Source: Flavobacteriaceae bacterium | GTDB lineage: Bacteria; Bacteroidota; Bacteroidia; Flavobacteriales; Flavobacteriaceae | DNA: 34,055 nt | Reading direction: 5' to 3' | NCBI GenBank assembly: GCA_030621915.1 | Contig: JAUXGV010000009.1 | Span: 1-34,055 of the forward strand | In this document: in pieces, positions 17,972 to 25,475 of the stretch | Layout of the letters: every line of letters starts with the position of its first letter | Numbering within the stretch: the first letter of the stretch is position 1 | Made by a program: the position numbers and the translations under genes | The notes under the pieces: generated by a model | Seen by the model: the letters and a program-made list of their open reading frames with translations, nothing else | The model's database searches: none | Told to the model about the DNA's origin: nothing

Positions 17972-18943
17972 ATGCAAGATTATAAATCCATTTTTTTGGA
18001 GTATTTGTCTGATGCCATAATGGATTATGGTAGTTCAAATGAGCCTGAAAATCTATACCATCCTATTGAGTATATATTGAAATTGGGAGGAAAACGAATC
18101 AGACCTATTTTAACTCTTATGAGTTGTGATTTATTTGGCGGCGACATTCACGAGGCTTTACCAGCAGCATCAACCATAGAAATGTTTCATAATTTCACCT
18201 TGATACATGATGATATTATGGATAATGCCGATTTAAGAAGAGGTAGCCAAACAGTGCATTCAAAATGGAATGAAAATATTGGAATTCTTTCAGGTGACGC
18301 TTTGATGATTTTATCTTATAAAATGCTAGAGATATATGATGGTGAGATGTTAAAAAAAATATTTTCTATTTTCAATCAAACTGCTTTACAAATTTGTGAA
18401 GGACAGCAATATGACATTGATTTTGAAACAAGAATTGACGTCACATTAGAAGAATATTTAAAAATGATAGGGTATAAAACAGCAGTTTTATTAGCTTGTT
18501 CTCTTCAAATGGGTGCTATTATTTCTAAAACAAATCAAATTAATTTGGATCAGATTTATAATTTTGGGTTTAATTTGGGAATAGCTTTTCAGTTGCAGGA
18601 CGATTATTTAGACGCTTTTGGATCGGAGAATTTTGGAAAAAAATTGGGGGGAGATATATTAGAAAATAAAAAAACCTTTTTATATATAAAAACTATTAAT
18701 CTTGCTTCAAGTATTGATCGTAAAGAGCTATTGAAATTGTATCAAGAAAAGAAAATATCTGAGGATAAAATTGTAAAAGTAACATCTCTTTTTATCAAAT
18801 ATGATATTCCTGATTTGTTGCTTCATGAAATAGAAAAATACACTTTAAAAGCTTTTGAGAATATTGATAAGCTTTCAATTTCAAAATCAAAGAAGGATCA
18901 GTTTATTCAATTTGGTAAAAGTTTGATGCTAAGAAAGAAGTAA
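17972..18943 (+). CDS. Polyprenyl (isoprenyl) diphosphate synthase
   Basis: Trans-prenyltransferase that condenses isopentenyl diphosphate onto allylic diphosphates, supplying menaquinone or carotenoid side chains. 323 residues. Signature elements: GGKRIRP (39-45); first Asp-rich motif HDDIMD with D80, D81 and D84, followed by RRG (89-91); second Asp-rich motif QDDYLD with D210, D211 and D214. A Phe sits five residues before the first Asp motif (F75). In this family a bulky residue there tends to stop growth at C15-C20, so a farnesyl or geranylgeranyl product is more likely than octaprenyl. That is an inference. The next gene starts on its stop codon (TAATG), so the two are translationally coupled. 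Confidence 0.94.
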   Translation: MQDYKSIFLEYLSDAIMDYGSSNEPENLYHPIEYILKLGGKRIRPILTLMSCDLFGGDIHEALPAASTIEMFHNFTLIHDDIMDNADLRRGSQTVHSKWNENIGILSGDALMILSYKMLEIYDGEMLKKIFSIFNQTALQICEGQQYDIDFETRIDVTLEEYLKMIGYKTAVLLACSLQMGAIISKTNQINLDQIYNFGFNLGIAFQLQDDYLDAFGSENFGKKLGGDILENKKTFLYIKTINLASSIDRKELLKLYQEKKISEDKIVKVTSLFIKYDIPDLLLHEIEKYTLKAFENIDKLSISKSKKDQFIQFGKSLMLRKK

Positions 18944-19293
18944 TGTCTGATATAAGTGAAAATCATCTGGAATTATTAATAGGTATTCAAAAAAATGAAT
19001 TGCTGAAGGCATTGATTGAACAAATTAATAAAGACATGAATCTAGCTGGAATCAATCATCAAATTGAAACGAATTCTATTCCAAATATTTTATGCGAAGA
19101 TCTTTCAAAAACAATTTTCAAGCTGTTGCATAATAATGATCCAAAACTTCAAAATTTCCTATATCGAGTGGATGTTCCAGAAAACCATGATATCGACATG
19201 CAGAATGATACGATAAGAATCAGATCAAAAAAACTGAGCATAATTATTCTTATAAAGGAATGTCAAAAACTATGGTTTAAAAGTAGAAACTAA
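18943..19293 (+). CDS. Unknown small protein coupled to prenyl synthase
   Basis: 116 residues, no signal peptide, probably cytoplasmic and mainly helical at the N-terminus (LELLIGIQKNELLKALIEQI). I do not recognise the family. One feature that may help later identification is an FLYRVDVPE segment near residue 72. Its ATG overlaps the stop of the prenyl synthase gene by one base, implying translational coupling. Its last 17 bases overlap the 3' end of the opposing outer-membrane gene. The overlap and normal amino-acid composition make it a credible gene. Confidence 0.72.
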   Translation: MSDISENHLELLIGIQKNELLKALIEQINKDMNLAGINHQIETNSIPNILCEDLSKTIFKLLHNNDPKLQNFLYRVDVPENHDIDMQNDTIRIRSKKLSIIILIKECQKLWFKSRN

Positions 19294-19897
19294 TAATAGG
19301 GGTAAAGGCAGAGGCATAGGCACTTGTGCGGTCATCATATAGAATATTATATTGAAAGCCAAAGGCCACATTACCTGATCCTGAAACAAAGGATACACCT
19401 AAATAAAGAGCATCATTCCAATATTTTGTGGAAAAATTATCGCCCCCATTATAATTTGTGTATAACTCCTCAAATTCTGCAGATAATTGTAAAAATGGAA
19501 TGGGTCTGTAAACAGCAAGCAAACTTACTCCGGCAGAATTTGAACTATAATCATAAATCTCACTAGGATGATTGACAAAATGCTGAATATATTCACCATT
19601 TGAATATATATAAGTCAAACCAAACCCAGTCATAAATTGAGGAGTTATTTGATAGTAAGCTTTAGGTGCAATCAAAATATCAGTACCACCACTCCAAAAT
19701 GCCAAGCCAATATTCCCACCAAATCTCCATGTTTTTTTAAAAGGGAAAGCTGTTTTCTGTTTTACAACAGACTGTGTTACTGTGCTATCAGATGTGTTTT
19801 TATAATTTGGATTGTCAGGGCTAACCTTCTCTTGGGCGTATATTGATTCGCATAATGAAATGAAAATTACAAGAAATAATATTTTTTTAATATACAT
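19277..19897 (-). CDS. Probable outer-membrane beta-barrel protein
   Basis: 206 residues. Signal peptide at 1-21 ending SIYAQ, then a polar linker to about residue 50. The rest is amphipathic beta strands rich in Gly, Tyr and Phe (WRFGGNIGLAFWSGG; YYQITPQFMTGFGLTYIYS; LYLGVSFVSGSGNVAFGFQY) with a terminal ISFYF, the usual C-terminal signal for barrel insertion. The size fits an 8-stranded barrel of the OmpW/OmpX type. No specific function is readable. It is transcribed towards the prenyl synthase operon and has its own -7 box at 19924-19931. Confidence 0.75.
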   Translation of the reverse strand: MYIKKILFLVIFISLCESIYAQEKVSPDNPNYKNTSDSTVTQSVVKQKTAFPFKKTWRFGGNIGLAFWSGGTDILIAPKAYYQITPQFMTGFGLTYIYSNGEYIQHFVNHPSEIYDYSSNSAGVSLLAVYRPIPFLQLSAEFEELYTNYNGGDNFSTKYWNDALYLGVSFVSGSGNVAFGFQYNILYDDRTSAYASAFTPIISFYF

Positions 19898-19923
19898 AAT
19901 GCAGATTGATATTTTATTAATTT

Positions 19924-19931
19924 CAAAAATA
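19924..19931 (-). promoter_or_regulatory. Probable -7 box of outer-membrane protein gene
   Basis: On the minus strand this is TATTTTTG, an exact TAnnTTTG match, 26 bases before the ATG at 19897. No clear -33 TTG is seen. Confidence 0.4.
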
Positions 19932-19949
19932 ATAAATAATTAGTATTTA

Positions 19950-19980
19950 TTGTACATAACGTAAAAAAGCAGTAATATTG
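19950..19980 (+). promoter_or_regulatory. Probable tRNA promoter
   Basis: TTG at 19950-19952, a 20-base spacer, then TAATATTG at 19973-19980, one mismatch from TAnnTTTG. It ends 12 bases before the mature tRNA. Confidence 0.5.
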
Positions 19981-19992
19981 CACACCATTTTT

Positions 19993-20066
19993 GGACCCAT
20001 AGCTCAGTTGGTTAGAGCACCTGACTCATAATCAGGGGGTCGAAGGTTCGAGCCCTTCTGGGTCCA
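19993..20066 (+). tRNA. tRNA with CAU anticodon (Met, possibly Ile2)
   Basis: A complete 74-base cloverleaf: acceptor GGACCCA/TGGGTCC, D arm GCTC/GAGC, anticodon stem CCTGA/TCAGG with loop CTCATAA (anticodon CAT), T arm GAAGG/CCTTC with TTCGAGC, discriminator A. CCA is not encoded. CTCATAA occurs both in elongator tRNA-Met and in the tRNA-Ile2 whose C34 is changed to lysidine by TilS. The acceptor pairs C4-G69 and C5-G68 resemble TilS determinants, so Ile2 is a real alternative. It is not the initiator type, because the acceptor is fully paired at position 1. Confidence 0.95.
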
Positions 20067-20073
20067 CGGTATA

Positions 20074-20113
20074 AATCACAAGCAATTAATTGTCAATTGT
20101 TTGTGATTTTTTT
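20074..20113 (+). terminator. Rho-independent terminator after tRNA
   Basis: A 14-base-pair stem (AATCACAAGCAATT with AATTGTTTGTGATT, one G-U wobble), a 7-base loop, then seven T at 20107-20113. It starts 8 bases after the tRNA. Confidence 0.92.
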
Positions 20114-20295
20114 ATTTGGATCTTGGTCAAGAGATTATTCAATGTTTTTATATGCGGTTTGAATTGTATTATTTCATTATATTAGAGGATTATATAATAC
20201 TTAAAACAGAATTCCCAATTTAATTTTAGCATACCCTATTAAGTATTAAATTATTTGCCTAATATGATTCTAAAAACAGCAATAAAAGAAATCGT

Positions 20296-21819
20296 ATGAT
20301 TGAAATTAATAAAAAGGAAAAATTAAAATATTTTCTTTTTGCCTTAGCTTTTATTGAAGGTGGAGCTGTAATGTGTATAGAATTATGTAGTGCAAAAATT
20401 CTATCTCCATATTTTGGTACTTCTATTTATGTTTGGGCATCTGTACTTGGTGTTACACTCACTGCATTAATGAGTGGTTATTATTTAGGAGGGTATTTAT
20501 CTACCAATTATAAAAAAATTGAAATTGTATTTTGGATCATGTTGTTGGCAGGATTATTAGTCACCTTAACCCCAATCATTAGTAGCTATATTCTTCCACA
20601 GGCTATACAATTGGATATTTTACCTGGAACCGTTATTTCATTATTATGTATATTATTTATTCCCTTAATGTTATGTGGGTCAACTTCTCCCCTGATTATT
20701 AATATGCTTACCAATCAAGCCAAAGACTCAGGAAAAACCAGTGGAAATGTTTATGCGATATCTACCTTAGGAGGAATCATTGCAACCTTTACTATAGGAT
20801 TTTATACTTTCCCTAATTTTGGTATTACTTTAACCTTATATGTATACGGATTGTTGTTAATATTGATTTCAACAGTATTGTTTTTTATTACAAAAACCTT
20901 TAAGATGAGTGCTGTTGCAATCATAATTATTGCAATTTTAACATTGAGTTTTCAGAAAAAAGTAAACAGCCAAGAAGTTATTCATAAATCAGAAGGTATA
21001 TTAGGAGAGATTAAGGTTGTTGACAGAATAATAATAAATCAAAAAGACAATTCTTCAAAGGAATATAGAGAGTTAATGGTTAATAATATTTCCCAAACAT
21101 TTATGGATAAGAACAATCCAAATAAAAGTTATTGGGATTATGTTAATTTGTTATCAAGTAATATTCTTTCTTTCAAAAAAGGTAATAAATCTTTGTTGTT
21201 GGGATTAGGAGGAGGAACTCTTTATAAACAGTTAAAAAATAATAGTTTACAAGTAGATATAGTTGAACTTGATAAACGAATAGAAATGCTTGCTAAAGAA
21301 TACTTTTATATTGATGGTGATGTTGAGGTCATTATAGATGATGCGAGGCATTTTATCAAAATAACTGAAAACAAATATGATATTATCATTTATGATTTGT
21401 ATCACAGTGAAACTCCTCCCGTACATTTATTGACAAAAGAAGCCTTTGGGGAAATAAGAAATAGACTAAACGAAGGGGGAATTTTAACCATAAATTTTTA
21501 TGGGTTTATTTCCGGTAATAACGGGTTGGCAGCTCGTTCCATTTATAAAACTCTTTTAGATCAAAAATTTCATGTTAAATTATTGGCAACTAAGGGAGAA
21601 GAACAAAGTAGAAATTTAATTTTTATCTGTAAAAAGGGCTCATTCGAGGGAAATTCAAAAAATAGTCCGGAAGAAATTGAAATATCAGAAATTGATACCA
21701 ATGACGCTATAATTTTAACAGATGATAAGCCCATTTTAGAACATATGTATTTAGAAGCGGCCTTATTATGGAGAAGAGGTTATAATGAAACAAATACCAA
21801 AACCTTTATCAATAATTGA
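20296..21819 (+). CDS. Membrane protein fused to spermidine synthase-like domain
   Basis: 507 residues in two parts. Residues about 10-225 form several transmembrane helices opening with FALAFIEGGAVMCIELCSAKILSPYFG, the usual start of the fused membrane/spermidine-synthase family. Residues about 230-490 are a Rossmann methyltransferase fold like spermidine synthase: LLGLGGGTLY (301-310), an acidic cofactor position in IVELDKR, DDARHF, and YDLYHSE at the catalytic-Asp position. Aminopropyl transfer from decarboxylated SAM is possible, but the standard polyamine-binding residues cannot be confirmed here. No other polyamine gene is adjacent. It is monocistronic or leads into the small gene at 22131, 311 bases away. 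Confidence 0.85.
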   Translation: MIEINKKEKLKYFLFALAFIEGGAVMCIELCSAKILSPYFGTSIYVWASVLGVTLTALMSGYYLGGYLSTNYKKIEIVFWIMLLAGLLVTLTPIISSYILPQAIQLDILPGTVISLLCILFIPLMLCGSTSPLIINMLTNQAKDSGKTSGNVYAISTLGGIIATFTIGFYTFPNFGITLTLYVYGLLLILISTVLFFITKTFKMSAVAIIIIAILTLSFQKKVNSQEVIHKSEGILGEIKVVDRIIINQKDNSSKEYRELMVNNISQTFMDKNNPNKSYWDYVNLLSSNILSFKKGNKSLLLGLGGGTLYKQLKNNSLQVDIVELDKRIEMLAKEYFYIDGDVEVIIDDARHFIKITENKYDIIIYDLYHSETPPVHLLTKEAFGEIRNRLNEGGILTINFYGFISGNNGLAARSIYKTLLDQKFHVKLLATKGEEQSRNLIFICKKGSFEGNSKNSPEEIEISEIDTNDAIILTDDKPILEHMYLEAALLWRRGYNETNTKTFINN

Positions 21820-22072
21820 TTTTAAATTACAATCAAATGAATCTAAATATATAGATTGGGGAGTAGTGTTAGAACTGACATATTTTTTTAGATTTCGCTT
21901 TTTGAATACTTTGATTATTTTCTGTTAAATTGATAAACTTTTAATAGGATAATAATGAATTAAAATTCATACATTTATAATCGTTAAAATATTTATTTTG
22001 TAATTATAATGTTAACTTTTAAAGATTCAACAAACAAATATTAAATTATTTTAAAGTTGTTAATCCTTTTTA
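21820..22072. other. Intergenic region without recognised gene
   Basis: Very AT-rich. No reading frame with coding character and no terminator after the spermidine-synthase-like gene. It contains one TTGATAAA (near 21930) and leads into the -7 box at 22073. Confidence 0.5.
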
Positions 22073-22080
22073 TATATTTG
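22073..22080 (+). promoter_or_regulatory. -7 box of small sorting-signal gene
   Basis: TATATTTG, an exact TAnnTTTG match, 50 bases before ATG 22131. No TTG lies at the ideal distance upstream (the nearest is 13 bases away), so the -33 element is weak or absent. Confidence 0.5.
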
Positions 22081-22130
22081 CAACAAATTAGGTTTAATTA
22101 CGTTATAAAAATCTATAATAAAGAAATTAT

Positions 22131-22316
22131 ATGGCCAATAAATACCTTAAAGTAATATTTATTACTTCTTTAATATTGAATTCTAGTGCATTATTGGCCG
22201 GAGGAGGGCCTCCACCGCCACCGCCACCGCTACCTATTGATGGTGGTATTATTGGATTATTTTTATTGGCAACTGCATTCGCAATTAAGAAAATAAGAGA
22301 TCATTCTAAAAAATAA
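22131..22316 (+). CDS. Tiny poly-Pro protein with PID-CTERM-like sorting signal
   Basis: 61 residues with four visible parts: signal peptide (1-23), Gly3-Pro7 tract (24-33), the motif LPIDGG (34-39), and a hydrophobic segment (40-52) followed by a basic tail (KKIRDHSKK). Signal peptide, PID motif, transmembrane segment and basic end make up the layout of C-terminal sorting tags. It resembles the short Bacteroidota proteins annotated as PID-CTERM domain proteins, from memory. There is almost nothing between leader and tag, so the mature product would be a minimal peptide. The seven consecutive prolines should need EF-P for translation. Its stop abuts that of the opposing ribE. A -7 box lies at 22073-22080. 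Confidence 0.75.
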   Translation: MANKYLKVIFITSLILNSSALLAGGGPPPPPPPLPIDGGIIGLFLLATAFAIKKIRDHSKK

Positions 22317-22907
22317 TTATTGCCTTTTCTCCAAAAGTTTAGCAATATATTTTCCAATTACATCAAATTCCAGATTAACATAATCATTTAATTTAATTTT
22401 ATGGAAATTTGTATTTTCGTAAGTATAAGGGATAATTGCAACGCTAAAACTATTATTTTTTGAATTAACTACAGTCAGACTGATTCCATTGATAGTAATT
22501 GATCCTTTCTCAATGGTTAGATTATTTAGACTGTCATCATATTGGAATGTAAAAATCCAACTTCCCTCAATTTCTTCAATTTTTAAACATTTACCAATTT
22601 GATCAACATGGCCTTGTACGATGTGTCCATCCAATCTTGAACCTAACTTCATGGCTCTTTCTAAATTTATTTTATCATTAATCTTTAAATGACTTAAGTT
22701 AGATTTATCCATAGTTTCCTTAATAGCGGTTACAGTATGTTGGCTGTTATTTAGTTCAACTACTGTTAAGCAAACCCCATTATGAGCCAAACTTTGGTCT
22801 ATTTTAAGTTCTGATGAAATATTACTATTCACTGTAATATGAACATTTTCTCCTTCTGATTTTAAATCAATGACTTGTCCAATTTCTTCTATAATTCCGG
22901 TAAACAT
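22317..22907 (-). CDS. ribE: Riboflavin synthase, alpha subunit
   Basis: Dismutates two 6,7-dimethyl-8-ribityllumazine molecules to riboflavin and a pyrimidinedione, as a trimer. 196 residues. It opens with the invariant MFTGIIEEIG and has two lumazine-binding repeats: residues 1-97 with LAHNGVCLTVV and RLGSRLDGHIVQGHVD, and 98-196 with KGSITINGISLTVV and a matching IPYTYENTNF segment. Length and motifs are normal. It is divergent from pdxA across 88 bases. I see no FMN riboswitch, and no other rib gene is adjacent. Confidence 0.95.
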   Translation of the reverse strand: MFTGIIEEIGQVIDLKSEGENVHITVNSNISSELKIDQSLAHNGVCLTVVELNNSQHTVTAIKETMDKSNLSHLKINDKINLERAMKLGSRLDGHIVQGHVDQIGKCLKIEEIEGSWIFTFQYDDSLNNLTIEKGSITINGISLTVVNSKNNSFSVAIIPYTYENTNFHKIKLNDYVNLEFDVIGKYIAKLLEKRQ

Positions 22908-22924
22908 ATTCTAAATTAAATGAT

Positions 22925-22932
22925 TAAATTTG
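22925..22932 (+). promoter_or_regulatory. -7 box of pdxA
   Basis: TAAATTTG, an exact TAnnTTTG match, in the ribE-pdxA divergent region. The predicted start near 22938-22940 falls within the adjacent palindrome (22934-22949). Confidence 0.5.
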
Positions 22933-22933
22933 C

Positions 22934-22949
22934 CATACTAAAAAGTATG
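22934..22949. promoter_or_regulatory. Palindrome between ribE and pdxA
   Basis: CATACT, AAAA, AGTATG: a perfect 6-base inverted repeat over the predicted pdxA start site. On the minus strand it also contains TACTTTTT, a possible poor -7 box for ribE. A role as operator is an inference from position. Confidence 0.4.
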
Positions 22950-22985
22950 ATTGCGATAAAATAATAATCAAAATTAATAATTATT

Positions 22986-22991
22986 AAGGAG
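22986..22991 (+). promoter_or_regulatory. Shine-Dalgarno sequence of pdxA
   Basis: AAGGAG, 4 bases before ATG 22996. Notable because most genes in the window have no recognisable Shine-Dalgarno sequence. It fixes the pdxA start. Confidence 0.6.
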
Positions 22992-22995
22992 TTGA

Positions 22996-24039
22996 ATGAG
23001 AAAATCTGAAAAAATAAAAGTGGGAATTTCCGTAGGTGATCTAAACGGAATAGGAATTGAAATTATTTTGAAAACATTTCAAGATAACAGGATGTTGGAT
23101 TTCTGTACACCAATAATTTTTGCTTCAACCAAAGCCATAGGATATCACAAAAAAGCATTAAAAAGTAATACGCAGGTTCATGGAATTGAAAACATAAATA
23201 AAGTAATTCATAACAAATTGAATTTATTAAATGTTTGGAAGGAACCTGTCGATTTAGATTTGGGTAAACCAACAAAAGTTTCGGGTAAGTACGCATTTGA
23301 ATCACTTCAAAGAGCTGTGGACTCATTGAATAATGGTGAAATAGATGTTTTGTTGACGGCTCCAATAGATAAGAATAATATTCAATCTGATAATTTCGAT
23401 TTTAGTGGTCATACCGAATTTTTAGAAAACAGGTTAGACGGAGAAAGTTTGATGATTTTAATGACGGATGAATTAAAAATAGGATTGATCACGGGTCACA
23501 TCCCTATTAAAGATGTTGCTGAATCTATTAAACCTGATTTAATTAAAAGAAAAGTTAAAATTATGTTTGATTCCTTAGTGCAGGATTTTAATATTTCAAA
23601 ACCAAAAATAGCCGTATTGGGCTTAAATCCACATTGTGGCGATAAGGGAGTGATAGGGGTTGAAGATGATGAAATTATAAAGCCTACAATAGAAGAAATT
23701 CAAAAAGATGGAAAACTTGTTTATGGTCCTTATGCGGCAGATAGTTTTTTTGGTACCGAAAATTACAAAAAATTTGATGGCGTTCTAGCCATGTATCATG
23801 ATCAAGGGCTGGCACCATTTAAAACGCTTTCATTTGGTAATGGCGTTAATTTTACAGCTGGATTAAGTAAAATTAGAACTTCACCAGATCACGGTACAGC
23901 CTATGAAATAGCAGGTCAGGGAATTGCAAATAATAACTCATTTAAAAAAGCATTATTTAGTGCAATTTCTATTTTTAAAACTCGTGAAGAATATAAGTCA
24001 TTAGTTGAAAATCAATTAATTTCCAGAAAAACAAAATAA
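22996..24039 (+). CDS. pdxA: 4-hydroxythreonine-4-phosphate dehydrogenase
   Basis: NAD-dependent enzyme of the DXP-dependent pyridoxal-phosphate pathway; its product condenses with DXP under PdxJ. 347 residues. Visible motifs: SVGDLNGIGIEI (12-23); TAPIDKNNI (121-129); substrate-binding SGHTE (137-141); GHIP with metal ligand H168; GLNPHCGDKG with H213; MYHDQGLAPFK with H268; TSPDHGTAYEIAG (295-307). All three metal histidines are present, so it should be active. Start supported by AAGGAG. Divergent from ribE and followed by the DUF177 gene with its own promoter, so probably monocistronic. Confidence 0.96.
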   Translation: MRKSEKIKVGISVGDLNGIGIEIILKTFQDNRMLDFCTPIIFASTKAIGYHKKALKSNTQVHGIENINKVIHNKLNLLNVWKEPVDLDLGKPTKVSGKYAFESLQRAVDSLNNGEIDVLLTAPIDKNNIQSDNFDFSGHTEFLENRLDGESLMILMTDELKIGLITGHIPIKDVAESIKPDLIKRKVKIMFDSLVQDFNISKPKIAVLGLNPHCGDKGVIGVEDDEIIKPTIEEIQKDGKLVYGPYAADSFFGTENYKKFDGVLAMYHDQGLAPFKTLSFGNGVNFTAGLSKIRTSPDHGTAYEIAGQGIANNNSFKKALFSAISIFKTREEYKSLVENQLISRKTK

Positions 24040-24084
24040 AAATAAAATTTATATAAAGATATTTTTTAATAAAGTATAATTGAT

Positions 24085-24092
24085 TAACTTTG
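24085..24092 (+). promoter_or_regulatory. -7 box of DUF177-rpmF operon
   Basis: TAACTTTG, an exact TAnnTTTG match and the commonest form of this box. Transcription would start near 24098, which excludes the in-frame TTG at 24080 as start and supports ATG 24113. Confidence 0.65.
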
Positions 24093-24112
24093 CCCGCTCA
24101 AATTTATATTCT

Positions 24113-24649
24113 ATGAAGTTGTTGAAGGAATATGATATATCTTTTTTTGGATTAAAAGAAGGAATACATTATTTCAAATATAAAGTTGAGAACCAGTTCT
24201 TTGAAGCTTTTAATTTTAATGAATATTTAGAGACAAACATTGAAGTAAATGTTGAATTCATTAAGAAAGGTACATTGATTGAACTTAATTTAATGGCTCA
24301 GGGTACGATTAGAGTTGCTTGTGATGTTTCTAACGAGCTTTTTGATCAGCCTGTTAAAAGTGAATTAAGTTTGGTAATAAAGTTTGGCAATGAATATAAT
24401 GATGATAATGAAGAAGTAATAATTATTCCTCATGGAGATCATCAAGTAAATATTGCCCAATTTATCTATGAAATGATTGTTCTGGGGGTTCCTAAAAAAA
24501 AGGTTCACCCGGGAATTGAAAATGGAACCTTGCAATCGCCAGTATTAAAAAAGTTAAAAGAATTAGAACCTAATAAGAGTAAGAATAAAGACACTATTGA
24601 CCCAAGATGGGAAGATTTGAAAAAGTTAATAAAAGATAAAAATAAATAG
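24113..24649 (+). CDS. DUF177 (YceD-like) protein upstream of rpmF
   Basis: 178 residues, cytoplasmic. The YceD/DUF177 family sits next to rpmF in most bacteria and has been linked to 23S rRNA maturation. Supporting segments: the beta-rich centre around [14 protein letters not shown] at the usual conserved-Cys position; [18 protein letters not shown], typical of Bacteroidota members; and the C-terminal [11 protein letters not shown] chose ATG 24113 because the -7 box lies inside the longer TTG-initiated frame. rpmF follows after 2 bases, so the two are surely cotranscribed. Confidence 0.92.
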   Translation: MKLLKEYDISFFGLKEGIHYFKYKVENQFFEAFNFNEYLETNIEVNVEFIKKGTLIELNLMAQGTIRVACDVSNELFDQPVKSELSLVIKFGNEYNDDNEEVIIIPHGDHQVNIAQFIYEMIVLGVPKKKVHPGIENGTLQSPVLKKLKELEPNKSKNKDTIDPRWEDLKKLIKDKNK

Positions 24650-24651
24650 AG

Positions 24652-24846
24652 ATGGCACATCCTAAAAGAAAAATATCAAAACAAAGAAGAAATAAAAGAA
24701 GAACTCATATTAATGCTGTAGTACCACAAATTGCCAAGGATCCAACAACTGGTGAAGCACATTTGTACCATAGAGCGCATTGGCATGAAGGAAAACTCTA
24801 TTATAGAGGTGAAGTTTTAATTAATACTGAAGAGGCAACCGCTTAG
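24652..24846 (+). CDS. rpmF: 50S ribosomal protein L32, cysteine-free
   Basis: 64 residues, component of the large ribosomal subunit. [17 protein letters not shown] is the classic L32 N-terminus. The C-terminal half ([20 protein letters not shown]) takes the place of the zinc ribbon. No cysteine is present, so this is a zinc-independent form. The position before PTTG, often Cys in relatives, is Asp here (KDPTTG). It is followed by a strong terminator. Confidence 0.97.
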   Translation: MAHPKRKISKQRRNKRRTHINAVVPQIAKDPTTGEAHLYHRAHWHEGKLYYRGEVLINTEEATA

Positions 24847-24865
24847 TACTTTTTAGAAAATATTG

Positions 24866-24906
24866 AACCCATTAAGAGATTTCTTTTAATGGGTTTTCTT
24901 TTTTAA
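24866..24906 (+). terminator. Rho-independent terminator after rpmF
   Basis: A 13-base-pair stem from AACCCATTAAGAG (one G-U wobble), a 4-base loop ATTT, the matching arm to 24895, then TTCTTTTTT. It starts 20 bases after the rpmF stop. Confidence 0.92.
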
Positions 24907-24924
24907 TAGTATTGAGTTTTTACT

Positions 24925-24961
24925 AAAAAAGGGTGCTTATTTTTAAATAAGCACCCTTTTT
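24925..24961. terminator. Bidirectional terminator between rpmF and opposing gene
   Basis: A 12-base stem GGGTGCTTATTT/AAATAAGCACCC with a 2-base loop, six A before and five T after, so it can act on both strands. It serves the minus-strand gene at 24989-25411 and backs up the rpmF terminator. Confidence 0.9.
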
Positions 24962-24988
24962 ATAATTTTTAATAAAATCTGATTGAAT

Positions 24989-25411
24989 CTATTTCTGTGT
25001 CAGAACTTCTTCTGTTTCTTTCTCCTTACTAAATGCTATATATTTACCTCTAAATCCTACGGCATGTTCCAACCATAATTTACCAGTATTCAATTTGTTA
25101 ATGTTGTACATATAGGATTCATCGGGATTTTCAGTATTAACTAGTGTTAATATTCTCTGTTTTATTTCACCATTTTCTGATTTTTCCTCAACAATTTTAT
25201 AACTATAGGTATCTAATAATATACCTTCTAAATAATCATAGCATTTGCCATCATCCTTAAATTGCCACTGGGTATTTGGTGAATCACTAAAAGTCCAGGT
25301 TCCCTGAATAAGTTTGTCTTCAAGTTTTTCCTGTGCATTTGTATAGCCGAAAGCCGTGATAAACAGCAGCGAGGCTAATATGGTTTTGATGGTAGTTTTT
25401 GATTTTTTCAT
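24989..25411 (-). CDS. Small secreted lipocalin-like protein, function unknown
   Basis: 140 residues. I chose ATG 25411 because it gives a good signal peptide (MKKSKTTIKTILASLLFITA, ending about TNAQ); the frame extends 15 codons upstream without one. The mature part begins EDKLIQGTWTFSDSPNTQWQF and continues as short beta strands (GKCYDYLEG, YMYNINKL), like the small lipocalin-type proteins frequent in Bacteroidota. Family assignment is tentative and no ligand can be inferred. Expression is probably from the -7 box at 25468-25475, and it ends at the shared bidirectional terminator. Confidence 0.72.
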   Translation of the reverse strand: MKKSKTTIKTILASLLFITAFGYTNAQEKLEDKLIQGTWTFSDSPNTQWQFKDDGKCYDYLEGILLDTYSYKIVEEKSENGEIKQRILTLVNTENPDESYMYNINKLNTGKLWLEHAVGFRGKYIAFSKEKETEEVLTQK

Positions 25412-25467
25412 AACAATTTTTTTATGTTCGTACCTTTTATCTATGATAATCAGCAATTTTTATGGTT

Positions 25468-25475
25468 CAAATGTA
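25468..25475 (-). promoter_or_regulatory. -7 box of small secreted protein gene
   Basis: TACATTTG on the minus strand, an exact TAnnTTTG match, 56 bases before ATG 25411. No clear -33 TTG. Confidence 0.45.

Noticed and set aside
20195-20248. 10-base inverted repeat TAATACTTAA/TTAAGTATTA before the spermidine-synthase-like gene
   Set aside because: Arms are only A/T-rich with a 34-base spacer and do not frame a clear promoter; chance is likely.
22317-22995. FMN riboswitch controlling ribE
   Set aside because: The ribE-pdxA gap is only 88 bases and shows none of the conserved FMN-element blocks.
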